From the NCBI RefSeq assembly GCF_032854445.1, contig NC_088305.1, positions 16,125,606 to 16,189,605 on the forward strand: a stretch of DNA of 64,000 nt. Direction: 5' to 3'. This DNA comes from Liolophura sinensis. Its lineage: Eukaryota > Mollusca > Polyplacophora > Chitonida > Chitonidae. The first letter of the stretch is position 1, and each line of letters opens with the position of its first letter. Positions 27,826 through 40,076 of this stretch are shown in pieces. Position numbers and translations under genes: made by a program. The notes beneath the pieces are model-generated. The model saw nothing but the letters and a program-made list of their open reading frames with translations. It was not told the origin of the DNA and did not search any database.

Positions 27826-28690
27826 AGCTGTAGAGATCTGTAAAACATGGATGACGTCATAATTGTGTTCTAGTAACCGATTTTTCTCTTTATAAAACAG
27901 GGAAAATTGCACTTTTTTAAAACAAGGCCATTGCTCACATTATTATACATCTGTTGGAACCGTAATTGTGTGAGTCAGACGTATTTTGTGGCGAGATGTG
28001 AAATGGTGCAAACTGCATTGCTCCTCCGACCAAAACCTTGAGCTGTAGAGACCTGCAAAATATGGAAGATGTCATAATTGTGTTCCTAGTAAACCGTTTT
28101 TCTCTTTAAAACGGAAAAATTTGCACTTTTTTCAAACAAGGCGATTGCTCACATTATTATACATTTGTTAAAACAGTAATTGTGTGAGTCAGACGTATTT
28201 TGTGACAAGATATCAAATGGTGCAAACTGCATTACTCTCCGACCAATACTTTTAGCTGTAGAGACCTGTAAAACATGGATGACGTCATAATTGTGTGCCT
28301 AGTAACCGTTATTCTCTTTAGAAAGCAGAGAAATTTGCACTTCTTTCAAACAAGGCGATTGCTCACATTATTATACATCTGCTGGCACCGTAATTGTGTG
28401 AGTTAGACGTATTTTTGTGGCGAGATGTCAAATGGTGCAAACTGCATTGCTCTCCGACCAATACTTTTAGCTGTAGAGACCTGTAAAACATGTATGACGT
28501 CATAATTGTGTGCCTAGTAATGGATTTTTGTCTTTAGAAACCAGAGAAATTTGCACTTTTTTAAAACAAGGCCATTGATCGCATTATTATACATCTGTTG
28601 GAATCGTAATTGTGTGAGTCAGTCGTATTTTGTGTTGAGATATTAAATGGTGCAAACTGCATTGCTCTCCGACCAATACTTTTATCTGTA
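27826..28690. repeat. Run of four 215-bp deletion-derivative satellite units
   Basis: Landmarks at 27,826, 28,041, 28,254, 28,469 and about 28,684 are 213-215 bp apart. In each short unit gtgagtcag (or gtgagttag) runs directly into acgtattttgtg. In full units these motifs are separated by about 335 bp. Confidence 0.85.
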
Positions 28691-29760
28691 GAGACCTGTA
28701 AATCATGGATGACGTCATAATTCTGTACCTAGTAACGAATTTTCTTGCTTACAAACCATAGAAATTCACACTATTTTAAATCTGTTGAGACCATAATTGT
28801 GTAAGTCAGTATTAAAGTCAAGTTTTTAAAAGAGACTATATCAAGTACCTTATATTTTTCATATACAAATAATGTGGTATGGTGGTACGTGTAGGTAAAG
28901 CATTGGGATTGGGTTCCACTTAAAAATAAAACAATTGCTAAATGAGTTAAATGACCATGATCAAAACATTGGACGTCATCTTGGCTACTAATGTTTCCCA
29001 TCGGATTTAGCCGACTGTATCATATAGAACTGACCAGTGGCGATGCTACACACTACATTTTACCTGATGTTATTCAGAAAAGTAATCAGCCAAAAAAATT
29101 GGAATGTTAAAAATTTGTTCAAATTCACTTGCAAAGAAGCTAATCCGACGTATTTTGTGATGAGATATCAAATGGTGCAAACTGCATTTCTCTCCGACCA
29201 ATAATTTTAGATGTAAAGACCTGAAAACATAGATGACGTCATAATTGTGTGCCTAGTAACCGATTTTTCTCCTTACAAACCAGAGAAATTTGCACATTTT
29301 TAAAACAATGCAATTGCTCAAATTAATTATACATCTGTTGGAACCGTAATAGTGTGAGTCAGTATTAAAATTTAGTTTTCAAAAGAGACTATATCAAGTA
29401 CCTTATATTTTCATATACAAATAATGTGGTATGGTAGAACGTGTAGGTAAAGCATTGGGTTTGTCATCGACTTAAAAGTAAGACAATTTCTGTATGAGTT
29501 GAATGACCATGACCAAAACATTGGACGTCTTCTGGGCTACTAATGTTCAAATCAGCTTTAGCTGACTGCTTAATATAGAACTAACAAGTCGCGATGGTAC
29601 ACACTACATTGTAGCTCATATGATTCAGCAAAGTATTCAGCCGAAAAAAATTGGAATGTTGAAAAATTGTTTAAATGCAGTTGCGAAGAAGCTAATCCGA
29701 CGTATTTTGTGACGAGATATCAAATGGTGGAAACTGGTTTGCTCTCCGACCAATAGTTTT

Positions 29761-31275
29761 AGCTGTAGAGACCTGTAAAACATGGATGATGTCATAATTG
29801 TGTGCCTAGTAACCAATTTTTCTCTTCAGAAACCAGAGAGAAATTTCCATTTTTTTTCAAAAAAGGCGATTGCTCACATTACTATACATCTGCTGGAACC
29901 GTAATTGTGTGAGTCAGACGTATTTTGTGGCGAGATGTCAATCGGTGCAAACTGCATTGCTCTCCGACCAATACTTTTAGCTGTAGAGAACTGTAAAACA
30001 TGTATGACGTCATAATTGTGTGCCTAGTAACCGATTTTCCTGCTTACAAACCAGAGAAATTTCCACTTATTTAAAACAAGGCCATTGATCGCATTACTAC
30101 ACATCTGTTGGAACCGTAATTAGGTGAGTCAGACGTATTTTGTGGCGAGATGTCAAATGGTGCAAACTGGTTTCCTCTCCGACCAATACTTTTAGCTGTA
30201 GAGACCTGTAAAACATGGATGACGTCATAATTGTGTGCCTAGTAACCGATTTTTCTCCTTACAAACCAGGGAAAATTTTCCTTTTTTTCAAACAAGGCGA
30301 TTGCTCACTTTATTATACATCTGTTGGAACCGTAATTGTGTGAGTTAGACGTATTTTGTGACCAGATATCAAATGGTGCAAACTGCATTGCTCTCCGACC
30401 AATACTTTGAGCTGTAGAGACCTGTAAAATATGGATGATGTCATAATTGTGTTCCTAGTAACCGTTTTTTCTCTTTAGAAGGCAGAGAAATTAGCACCTT
30501 TTTAAACAAGGCAATTGTTCACATTATTATACATCTGTTAAAACAATAATGGTGTGAGTCAGACGTATTTTGTGACGAGATGTTAAATGGTGCAAACTGC
30601 ATTGCTCTCCGAAAAATAATTTTAGCTGTAGAGACCTGTAAAACATGGATGACGTTATAACTGTGTGCTAAGTACGGAATTTTTCTCCTTACAATCCAGA
30701 AAAATTTGCACATTTTTAAAACAAGGCGATTACTCACATTATTATACATCTGTTGAAACCGTAATTGTGTGAGTCAGACGTATTTTGTGACGAGATGTCA
30801 AATGGTGCACACTGCATTGCTCTCCGACCAATACTTTTAGCTGTATAGACCTGTAAAACATGGATAACGTCATAATTGTGTGCCTAGTAACCAATTTATC
30901 TCTTTAGAAACTAGAGAAATTTGCATTTTTTTCAAACAAGACGATTGCTCACATTATTATACATCTGTTGTAACCGTAATTGTGTGAGTCAGACGTATTT
31001 TATGGCAAGATGTCAAAATGGCGCAAACTGCATTGCTCTCCGACCAATACTTTTAGCTGTAGAGACCTGTAAAACATGGATGACGTCATAATTGTGTGCC
31101 TAGTAACCAATTTATCTCTTTAGAAACTAGAGAAATTTGCATTTTTTTCAAACAAGGCGATTGCTCACATTATTATACATCTGTTGTAACCGTAATTGTG
31201 GGAGTTAGACGTATTTTATGGCAAGATGTCAAATGGCGCAAACTGCATTGCTCTCCGACCAATACTTTTAGCTGT
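29761..31275. repeat. Run of seven 215-bp deletion-derivative satellite units
   Basis: Landmarks at 29,761, 29,979, 30,194, 30,410, 30,624, 30,839, 31,055 and 31,270 are 214-218 bp apart. The deletion junction matches the other short-unit runs, so the derivative itself was amplified. Two adjacent units (about 30.85-31.27 kb) are nearly identical, which suggests a very local recent duplication. Confidence 0.85.
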
Positions 31276-31820
31276 AGAGACCTGTAAAACATGGATGACG
31301 TCATAATTGTGTGCCTAGTAACCGATTTTTCTCTTTAGAAACTAGAAAAATTTGCACTTTTTTCAAACAAGGCGATTACTCAAATTATTATACATCTGTT
31401 GGAAGCGTAATTGTGTGAGTCAGTAATAAAATTTAGTTTTCAAAAGACACTAAATTAAGTACCTTATATTTTTATATGCAAATAATGTGGTATGGTAGTA
31501 CGTGTAGGTAAAGCATTGGGTTTGTCATCGACTTAAAAGTGAGATAATTTCTGAATGAATTGAATGACCATGACCAAAACATTGGATGTCTTCTCGGCTA
31601 CTAATATGCACATCAGATTTAGCCGACTGTTTAATATAGAACTGACCAGTCGCGTTGGTACACACTACATTGTAGCTCATGTGATTTAGCAAAGTATTCA
31701 ACCAAAAAAATTGGAATGTTGAAAAATTGTTTAAATGCACTTGCAAAGAAGCTTATCCGACGTGTTTTGTGACGAGATATCAAATGGTGGAAACTGGTTT
31801 GCTCTCCGATTAATAGTTTT

Positions 31821-32260
31821 AGCTGCAGAGACCTGTAAAACATGGATGACGTCATAATTGCGTGCCTAGTAACGGATTTTTCTCCTTACAAATCAGGGAA
31901 AATTACCCTTTTCTTTGAAAATAAGGCGATTGCTCACATTATTATACATCTGTTGAAACCGTAATTGTGTAGGTCAGACGTATTTTGTGACGAGATGTCA
32001 AATGGTGCACACTGCATTGCTCTCCGACCAATACTTTTAGCTGTAGAGACCTGTAAATCGTGGATGACGTCATAATTGTGTGCCTAGTAATGGATTTTTG
32101 TCTTTAGAAACCAGAGAAATTTGCACTTTTTTCAACAAGGCGATTGCTCACATTATTATACATCTGCTGGAACCGTAATTGTGGGAGTTAGACGTATTTT
32201 GTGGCGAGATGTCAAATGGTGCAAACTGCATTGCTCTCCGACCAATACTTTTATCTGTAG
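31821..32260. repeat. Run of two 215-bp deletion-derivative satellite units
   Basis: Landmarks at 31,821, 32,039 and 32,254 are 218 and 215 bp apart and share the gtcagacgtatttt or gttagacgtatttt junction. Full-length units flank the run on both sides. Confidence 0.8.
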
Positions 32261-35200
32261 AGACCTGTAAAACATGGATGACGTCATAATTGTGTGCCTA
32301 GTAACCGATTTTTCTCTTTACAAACCAGAAAAATTTACACATTTTTAAAACAAGGCGATTGCTCACACTATTATACATCTGTTGAAACCATAATTGTGTG
32401 AGTCAGTATTAAAGTTAAGTTTTTAAAAGCGACTATATCAAGTACCTTATATTTCTCATATACAAAAGATGTGGTATGGTAGTACGTGTAGGTAAAGCAC
32501 TGGGTTTGTCATCGACTTAAAAATAAGACAATTGCTAAATGAGTTAAATGACCATAATTAAAACATTGGACGTCTTCTGGGCTACTAATGTGCAAATCAG
32601 CTTTAGCCGACTGTTTAATATAGAACTAACCAATCGCGATGGTATACACTACATTGTAGCTGATTTGATTTAGCAAAGTAATCAGCCAAAAAAATTGGAA
32701 TGTTGAAAAATTGTTCAAATGGAGTTGCAAAGAATCTAATCCGACGTATTTTGTGACGAGATATCAAATGGTGCAAACTGCATTGCTCTCCGACCAATAC
32801 TTTTAGCTGTAGAGACCTGTAAAACATGGATGACGTCATAATTGTGTGCCTAGTAGGCCTAACGGATTTTTCGCTTTAGAAACCAGAGAAATTTGCACTT
32901 TTTTAAAACAAGGCGATTTCTCACATTATTATACATCTGTTGAAACCGTAATTGTGTGATTTAGTATTAAAGTTAAGTTTTCAAAAAGGATTGTATCAAG
33001 TACCTTATGTTTTTATTATAGAATTTATGTGCTATGGTAGTACATGTAGGTAAAGCCATTGGGTTTGCCTTAGACTTAGAAGTAAGACAATTGCTGTTTG
33101 AGTTAAATGACCATAACCAAAACATTGGACGTCTTCTGGGCTACTAATGTGCACATCAGCTTTAGCCGACTGTTTAATATAGAACTGACCAATCGCGATG
33201 GTACACACTACATTGTAGCTGATGTGAGTCAGCAAAGTAATCAGCCAAAAATTGGAAAGTGAAAAATTGTTCAAATGCACTTGCAAAGAAGCTAATCTGA
33301 CGTATTTTTTGACGAGTAATGGAATGGTGAAACCACATTGCTCTCCGACCAATACTTTTAGCTGTAGCAGCCTGTAAAATATGACTGACGTCATAATTGT
33401 GTGCCTAGTAACGGATTTTTCTCCTTAGATACCAGAGAAATTTGCAATTTTTTAACACTGGTCGATTGCTTACATTATTCCACATCTTTTGGCACCGAAA
33501 TTATGTGAGTCAGTAATAAATTGTAGTTTTCAGAAGAGACTGTATCAAGTACCTTATATTTTGCATATATCAATGATGTGGTACGGTAGTACATGTAGGT
33601 AAAGCCATTGGGTTTGTCTTCGACTTAGACGTAGGACAATTTTTGGGTGAGTTAAATGACAATGACCAAAAGATTCGACGTTTTCATGGCTACCGAAGGT
33701 CACATTAGTTTTTGTTGACAGTTTAATATAGAACTGACCAGAGGCGATAGCACACACTACATTGTAGCTGATGTCAATCAGGAAAGAAATTAGGCAAAAA
33801 TTGGAAAGTCATCCGACGTATTTTGTGACGAGAAATCGAATGGTGCAAACCGCATTGCTCTCTGACTTTTAGCTGTATCGGCCGTTAAGTCATGGCTGTC
33901 ATCATGATTATGTGCGCAGCAACGAATTTTTCTCCTTAGAAACCAGAGAAATTTGCAGTGTTAGCACTGGTCGATTACTTTTATAATTCCACATATTTTG
34001 GTACCCTAATTATGTCGGGCAGTGTTAATTGGTGGTTGTCAGAAGAGACTGTATCAAGAACCTTATATTTTTTATAAACAAATGATATGGTATGTAGGTA
34101 AAGTCATTGGGCTTGTCATCAAATTAGAAGTAAGACAATTGCTGGGTCTGGTAAATGATCATGGCGCGTAGATTCGACGTGTTCTGGGCTTCCGAAGGGC
34201 ACATTAGGTTTGCCGACAGTTTCATATAGAACTGACCAGTCGCGATGATACATAAGTCAGGAATCGTGTGTTCGAAGGAAAGGAGGAGCAACATACGTCA
34301 TGCTTCTCATTTATCGTGAACCACTCGATTGGAACATGTCGAATTTACCTATTATAATCTAAGAAAATTTCACGTTTAATTTTTGTTTGAAATCTTTAAT
34401 TGTCAACAGATTTCCTTCTGAATTTTTAAAATCCCTTATATACCTTTTGATGCCTGTGGCTAATAAACAAATTTGGTTCTTTAAACCGTGGGTTATGCCA
34501 TAAATGTTCATCAAGAATATACTTAATATTCTTCTAATATTTTTTGTGTTTTATTTCCTGCCATGCCCTTGGAGTATCTGCCCAGAAGGGGTTGTTTACT
34601 CTTTATAGTATTAGGCGTATATACTTACCCCCTAGTGTGCATAAACCTTTTATATCATTTTGACATATACTTACATTTTACCATTCATATTTCACTATTA
34701 ACAATCTTCTCATCCAAGATATTTTTAATGATTGCACAAATGGTATTATGTTTACAATCCGTAATCCACCTTTTGAGTAGTCCTTGTTGACAATGGATCT
34801 TTGTATCCTATCTGGACCATCATTCCATATGAATTTATAAAATAATACATTTATTTCTTTTATAGTACTATCTGATGGGTTTGGGATGGAAAGGTACAAA
34901 TGAATCAGTTTCGATAGAGCTAGAGACTTTATAACTGTTATTTTCCCTAACAGTGATAAGTTTCTAATTTTTCATCTTTGAAGATCAGTTTTCAATTCCT
35001 CTATTCTAGCCAAATAATTTATTTTCCATATGTTATTAAATTCCACTGTTGAGAAATTTCGGCCCAATATGTTAAGTTTTTCCACCCAATCTAATTTCAC
35101 TTGCTGACATAGCTTTACATTGGATCCGGATAGAGAACCTATCCATGCTCCCTTTGTTTTGTTTTTATTGATTTTTAATCCTAAAAAATTCTAAAATATA

Positions 35201-35890
35201 TGTAAACACGATAATGCTTCTGAGAGAGACTTTTCGGACCCATCTAAGATTAACTGTGTATCATCAGCATTTTGGCTTATTTTATGTTCTGTTTCGTTTA
35301 TGTTATTCCCTTTATATTTGGATTATTTCGTATCATTGAACTCAACATTTCAGCACATAACAGAAAAATCTACAGAGAAACTGGACCCCCTTGTCTACAC
35401 CCTCTACTAATATTAAAAAGAGGGCATATAATGCCATTTTGGAGGATACACGTAGAAATATCAGTCGGAAAACAATTTTTTACGCGATCTTATATCTTGT
35501 CCAAAATTAAAGGTCTCCAGTACTTCTATGGATAAAGATAGAGTCGACTGCCTTTTCAAGATTTATTGACAGCAGTAACCCGTGTATTTGTCTCCTTTGT
35601 TTCAAACATTATGTCGTAAATTAGACGCATATTCTCTGCAATACATCTTCCGGAAATAAAATGCTTCTGATCTTCATTTACAATGTCATTAAGAACTGTT
35701 TAAGCCGATTTGCAATGCAAGCAGTGTTGAGTATATAACTTACATTAAATAAGGTAATGGGTCTCCAGTTTTTAAAATTATTTCTAGATTTATTTGGTTT
35801 TGGTAAACATGGTATAATCCCTTGCTTTTGAGATCGTGACAATTCGCCATTTAAAAAAACTTTCATTTCCTGCCCTTAAAACAAAATATG

Positions 35891-36448
35891 CTACATCTTC
35901 CCAGAAATCTTATAGAATTCTACAGGAAAACCGTCCATTCCTGGAGTTTTTTTCATTTTTCTCAAACAGTTTGTTAGCCCTTCTAAAGTCAATAACCCCT
36001 CTAATTTAACTGCATCACCATCTAAGAGTCTATCTAGTTTTATGTCCTGAAGACGTCCCCTAAAGTTCTTTTCCTCTCCTACGGTTTTTGTATACAGACT
36101 AGAATAATAATTTATCTGTGCCTCCAGGATATCTGCTGTTTGGTATATTTCTTTCCCATCGTCAAGTGTTAGTTTTGAGATAAATTTGTTTGTGTAATTC
36201 CTTTTTTCCATAGCTAAAGAATATTTTTTCGCTTTTTCTCCTTGTTCGATCTTTCTTGCTTTTGGCCTAATAAGCAATCCATTTATTTCTTTTTCTCTTA
36301 GCTTTTGATATTCTATTTTAAAGTTATTGAGTTCATCTAGCTTCGAATCTGTTACATTAATAAAATTAGTTTGAATTTCCCTATCTATTTCTTCAATTTG
36401 GTTTTCCAGTTGTGTTTCTCTTATCTTTTCTCTCTGCCCGATTTCCAC
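35891..36448 (-). pseudogene. LINE ORF2 fragment: linker and first RT motif
   Basis: This is the longest open piece of the LINE, 185 codons. Its N-terminal part is charged and likely coiled coil, as in the region between the endonuclease and RT of L1-type ORF2. It continues through IEQGEKAKKYSLAMEKRNY to KKTPGMDGFPVEFYK, the typical RT entry motif. The open frame begins directly beside an inserted SINE-like fragment at 36,450-36,535, which has cut the upstream part away. Confidence 0.8.
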
Positions 36449-36449
36449 C

Positions 36450-36535
36450 TACTATAATGCTTACCGCCGACGTATAGGTGAAATATTCTTGAGTACGGCG
36501 TGAAACACCAAAAAAATAAATAACTAAATCTTATC
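36450..36535 (+). mobile_element. SINE-like repeat fragment inserted in the LINE
   Basis: The sequence from taatgcttaccgccgacgtat through gtgaaatattcttgagtacggcgtgaaacacc and an A-rich tail (aaaaaaataaataacta) matches the 3' half of the element at 52,518-52,693 in its reverse-complement orientation. It lies between the endonuclease and linker fragments of the LINE, so it inserted after the LINE. I could not define a clear target duplication. Confidence 0.65.
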
Positions 36536-37384
36536 CTTTCTTCTTTCCGTTTCTTGGCGAATATTTAATTGTTTCTTCTCTTATTTTCATTAGCAATTCT
36601 TCTAAAAATAATTGATCACTGATGCAGAGCTGTATTCGATCTGTAGGAATATTTTTTTAAATTGTCTCTCTTGTATATTATAGGACTGTATTCATCTAAT
36701 GTTTCGTCAATAATGTTTGACTAAATCGATATATGCTGAGTTAACAATGAACAGTTTAATTTCCAGTAGCCTTTACCACGTTCAAAATTTATGAACTTAC
36801 ATTTTAATGTTATTGCGGAGTGATCGCTCATGTATCCTGGAATAATTTCTGCTTGTGTACATATATTAAAAATGTCATCAGATACTAAGAAAAAAATCTA
36901 GTCTAGCTTGTTTTTGGGGGTTCTTGCGTCCCCATGTAATTCGTTTGTCATTTTCATGCATTGTCCTCCAAACATCTATATATTTATTCTCATTTATCAA
37001 CTTCAACACTTTAGTTCTTGCCGTAGGGTTATTTAGATGTTGGTAATTGTATGTGTATTTTTGAGGGTCGATAACTAAATTTCAGTCCCCACAGATTATA
37101 ACAGACGGATTTCCAATTTGCCTTATTTTATTATTAATATGATTATAAAAAGAACGTTCAACAGTATTTGGTCCGTACAAACTGCAAAGAGTTACAGGTA
37201 TGTCATGCATATCTAGGTTGATTGGACTATAAATGTTTACAACATAGTGGATCACCTTCTCTCCTCGAGTGATATCCGACACAAAGTGGAGGTGTATAGA
37301 ATGCGTGGGATATGGTTAAGGCCTCTGGTAGCCCTCTCTCTTCTCTTTAGTGGTTAATGCTTTACGCTGAACGACTGACGTAAT

Positions 37385-37650
37385 TTTAAATTTTGAGCAT
37401 TGCTGGTTTACCGTTACACTCCTCATGAGTCCATAAGGTATGTGCTATAGGTAGAAAGATTGGCCCTCTTTTGTTCTGACACGTACTGTTATTTCGAGTA
37501 TCCAAGCCGGTGGCCCACTGAGTTATTCCAGCCGGTGGAGACAAAGAAGGCTGGACAAAAGAATACAATACTAACTGATAACCTCTGATTAATCAACGCT
37601 AAAGCTGATTAAAGAAGAAATCAAGTAAAGATCATCAGATGGGCAGTTGA
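37385..37650. repeat. Dispersed repeat family A, copy 1
   Basis: The stretch contains tgttacactcctcatgag-type sequence followed by a long diverged body (tccaagccggtggcccactgagtta, then gataacctctgattaatcaa and gctgatta). The copy at 41,310-41,580 has the same motifs in the same order, and a shorter piece lies at 38,915-39,005. No coding capacity is seen. It is probably the remnant of an unidentified transposon. Confidence 0.55.
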
Positions 37651-38914
37651 GAGTCTAATTTAACATATGCTACTGCAAGAAAGGTGCAGTTTATTGTTAC
37701 TGGTGTAGGAGGGATTTATAGGCAATATTTTGGTATATTTGTAATGATGTGAAGGTATTTCTTCAAATCAAAATGCATTTTTATAACATCCAGTTTTGCA
37801 ATATTATATGCATATGTAGCTAAACCTATAAACAAAATGTAATCTGATGTACAGATTGCAGTGGGGAAAAACGTGACATAACAGGGGCAATCGTTTTAGG
37901 GAAATATTGCGCGCCTTACAATTTGAGCATTTAACCGCACAATTTCTTGGTTCCTTTTCGCCATTGTGGTCAGCATATGAACTGTATTTCGTATTGCCCA
38001 GTCATGATAAGTTGAAGTTTGCCCGCAGCCATAGCTTCTAAAAACAAAACCTTAACTTTAGACCAAATAAATCAATATTGGTTATACGTATTGATTTTTT
38101 TTTAATCATATTGCTTAATCTAATGATTTTATACCAAAATGCGGGACACTAGGCCTGTAGCCCAAAAAAGCTGTTTGAGCCAATGAACTAATGGGATATG
38201 TAGTTGTAATACTAACGTCATCCATTTACCGTTTCCTCGTTTATATGATTCTTAACGAGGGAATGGGTGCTGAAAAACCTATTGTTAAATTCTCCTACAA
38301 AAATGAATCAGTATAGTTGATTATGCATCAGTAATCCCTGTAGCTGTAGAGCGTTTAAAAAATTTTGAACTATTTGATTTCTACCCTGTCTTCCCAGACA
38401 ACAGTCTTCTCGGACCGCCATGGTATGAAGTGAAGACTTATCAAATAACAATAAAATAAATAAATTAATAAATAAATAAGATATTATACAGAGATTGGGG
38501 TGAAACAACAAACTGTTTCACAAAGGCTTGAGGAAATTATTAAACGTATTATAAAACGTTTTCCGCGATCTTTTTCATGACTTATCTTACCTTTCTTCGT
38601 TTTACCTCAGAGAGCGTGTTATTTATTGCCGAACTTTGATAAACTGTTGAAGAGAAAAAAAAAATACCATAAAATGAAGAAAATAATTTAATAATATTTT
38701 AATGAATATGTTAAAACGTGTCCATTTGTAACTTTGACATTGAAGTATCTACATTTTTGTAATAAAACTTTGTATATAGTTCGGTCATAATTACGATATT
38801 AAAATCAATTAAACGAATATAGTGTGCTTTCGACATCCATTTCTCTTGACCATTTTGATTTATTCCCAGTAACGGTACATGTACATGTATACTTGTAATC
38901 CAGTGCAATTCCTG
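37651..38914. other. Unique AT-rich intergenic sequence, no gene seen
   Basis: I found no conserved protein motif, RNA gene or long open frame here. The only notable element is the A/T-rich stretch near 38,450-38,480 (aataaaataaataaattaat...). Confidence 0.6.
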
Positions 38915-39005
38915 TTTACTGTTAAGTTCCCCATGGGTCCATAAGGCACGTGTTACTTGTACAGCTAGCGGGCGGGCCTTCCTGTGGCCTTAAGAGTACC
39001 GTGGA
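38915..39005. repeat. Dispersed repeat family A, short copy
   Basis: The sequence gttaagttccccatgggtccataaggcacgtgtta resembles gttacactcctcatgagtccataaggtatgtgcta at about 37,415 and gttacactcctcatgggtccttgagcaaggcaggtg at about 41,320. The rest of the family is not recognisable here. Confidence 0.45.
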
Positions 39006-39774
39006 ATTCGCTAAATATATGTGTACTAATTTTTACCGAGAAAGGTTACGTTTAGTTAGGTTTTTGTAGGCCATTTTTTGGTATAATGGTGTGGCATTCC
39101 TGCACCCCAAAGTGCATTTCTCTGGATTCTATTCATAAAATATTATATATACGGTAACGAAAACTCTGAAACATCTAACATGATATTATACGCAGATTTT
39201 GTTGAAAAAACATCCTTACATAACGACAAAGCCGTTGTACCAAACTATGGCCCATCTATACAACGGTCCATAGTACAAACAGTATAGTTACTTTTAGATA
39301 ATTCGTTAATCGTCTTTCAGATGCTCTGAACTTCATCTTATTCTCCTCAGGGATTACGTATTTCCCATATGTCTTCTACCAACGCCCCTAACCCAACCAA
39401 TCCCCTGTTCACCACATTCCCGCCAAAGAAAACACCGTGTCTTTAATAAATAAATTAATAAATACCGGTACATATCCAGCTCAGGTATTGGAGGACCTTC
39501 ATTTTTATACTAAAATGTTGATCTGTTAATACATAGTTTTATCATAATTACGATTATATTAAAACCAAAGAATTAAATGGATAAGGTGTGCTTCCAATAT
39601 TCATTTGTATTTAAAGGGTTAATGTACATTAGAGTACATTAATCTGAGTAATATGACACTCACTAGATAATGAGACTGGTTTTATGCAATTTTTCCGCCA
39701 ACACTCGGTTGTCTACGCCGAATTACGTCACACAAGCCCAACCTTTTCGACATTTAGTTCAGTGTAAAAAAAAG
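39006..39774. other. Intergenic sequence, nothing recognised
   Basis: No conserved coding, RNA or repeat signal is visible between the short family A copy and the SINE. The open frames here are short and lack recognisable motifs. Confidence 0.55.
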
Positions 39775-40076
39775 CTAAGTGAGTGAGTGTTTTCGGTTTA
39801 ACGTCGTACTTAATAATTCTTCAGTCATATGACGACGAAAGAATCCTTAGAGTGCATGTAATGTGCCTCCTTGAGGCGGGACGGGTTTCCACCGCTCTTT
39901 TATCTAGTGCTGCTTGACTGCGACGACTTACCAATGGCAAGTAAGGCGCCCCGCCCCCGAGCCATTCTACTGATACGGGTCAACCAGTCATGCTGAGAAA
40001 GTTATAACTTTCTCTTTTAAAGTCTTAGGTGTGACTAGACCCAGGACGCTCTACCAACTGTGCTATCCGGGCCGGT
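39775..40076 (-). mobile_element. tRNA-derived SINE, molluscan-type 3' end
   Basis: On the minus strand the element starts with a tRNA-like head, ggcccggatagcacagttgg, followed by tagagcgtcctgggt. This fits the RNA polymerase III A box (TRGCNNAGYNGG). A central body follows, then a 3' end reading tcgtcgtcatatgactgaag and acgacgttaaaccgaaaacac, ending in a cactcactcact-type tail. This tail type is widespread in mollusc genomes. It is about 300 bp long, within the usual SINE range. I could not delimit a target duplication. Confidence 0.72.

Larger units (their letters stand above)
27313..33397. promoter_or_regulatory. About 15 CRE-type TGACGTCA palindromes, one per edge monomer
   Basis: Most edge monomers contain gatgacgtcataattgtgt with the perfect palindrome TGACGTCA, for example near 27,313, 27,850, 28,281, 28,496, 29,236, 30,222, 31,297, 32,280 and 32,832. 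A few have decayed forms (gatgtcat, gacgttat, aacgtcat). Many of the same units also hold TGAGTCA in gtgtgagtcag. These match CREB/ATF and AP-1 consensus sites. Any binding or function is unproven. Confidence 0.5.
27241..34245. repeat. Diverged edge of the satellite: mixed 550-bp and 215-bp units
   Basis: The same monomer family continues with clearly lower similarity to the main array. The landmark agctgtagagacctgtaaaa replaces ggctgtagcgacaattgaat. Landmark spacings are about 539, 215, 213, 215, 215, 525, 552, 218, 215, 216, 214, 215, 216, 215, 551, 218, 215, 551, 555 and 511 bp. Two unit lengths therefore alternate, a full unit and one missing about 335 bp internally. The last unit decays at about 34,245. 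Diverged terminal monomers are typical of satellite edges. Confidence 0.92.
34400..37300 (-). mobile_element. Decayed L1-like non-LTR retrotransposon (LINE), fragments in order
   Basis: Several minus-strand pieces appear in the order of a LINE ORF2. At 37,282-37,082 is an endonuclease/exonuclease/phosphatase fragment (SLYGPNT, ending in IICGD). At 36,448-35,891 is the linker and first reverse-transcriptase motif (GMDGFPVEFYK). At 35,866-35,678 are the next RT motifs (GIIPCLPKP, NWRPITLFNVSY). Near 35,390 is a GCRQGGP motif followed by a stop. Near 35,265 is NADDTQLIL, the catalytic box, with Asn where Tyr or Phe is usual. At 34,899-34,678 is the C-terminal part (FYKFIWN, KGGLRIVNI). Frameshifts and stops separate the pieces, so it is a dead copy. 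The L1/Tx1-like assignment rests on these motifs. Confidence 0.85.

Noticed and set aside
1-34245. CRISPR array or ribosomal spacer
   Set aside because: Repeats are continuous 215-550 bp monomers without unique spacers, and no rRNA sequence is adjacent. The genes are intron-containing, so the source is an animal.
40020-40076. Functional tRNA gene
   Set aside because: Only the 5' A-box half is tRNA-like. No acceptor-stem pairing or B-box in the right place was found, and it continues into a SINE body.
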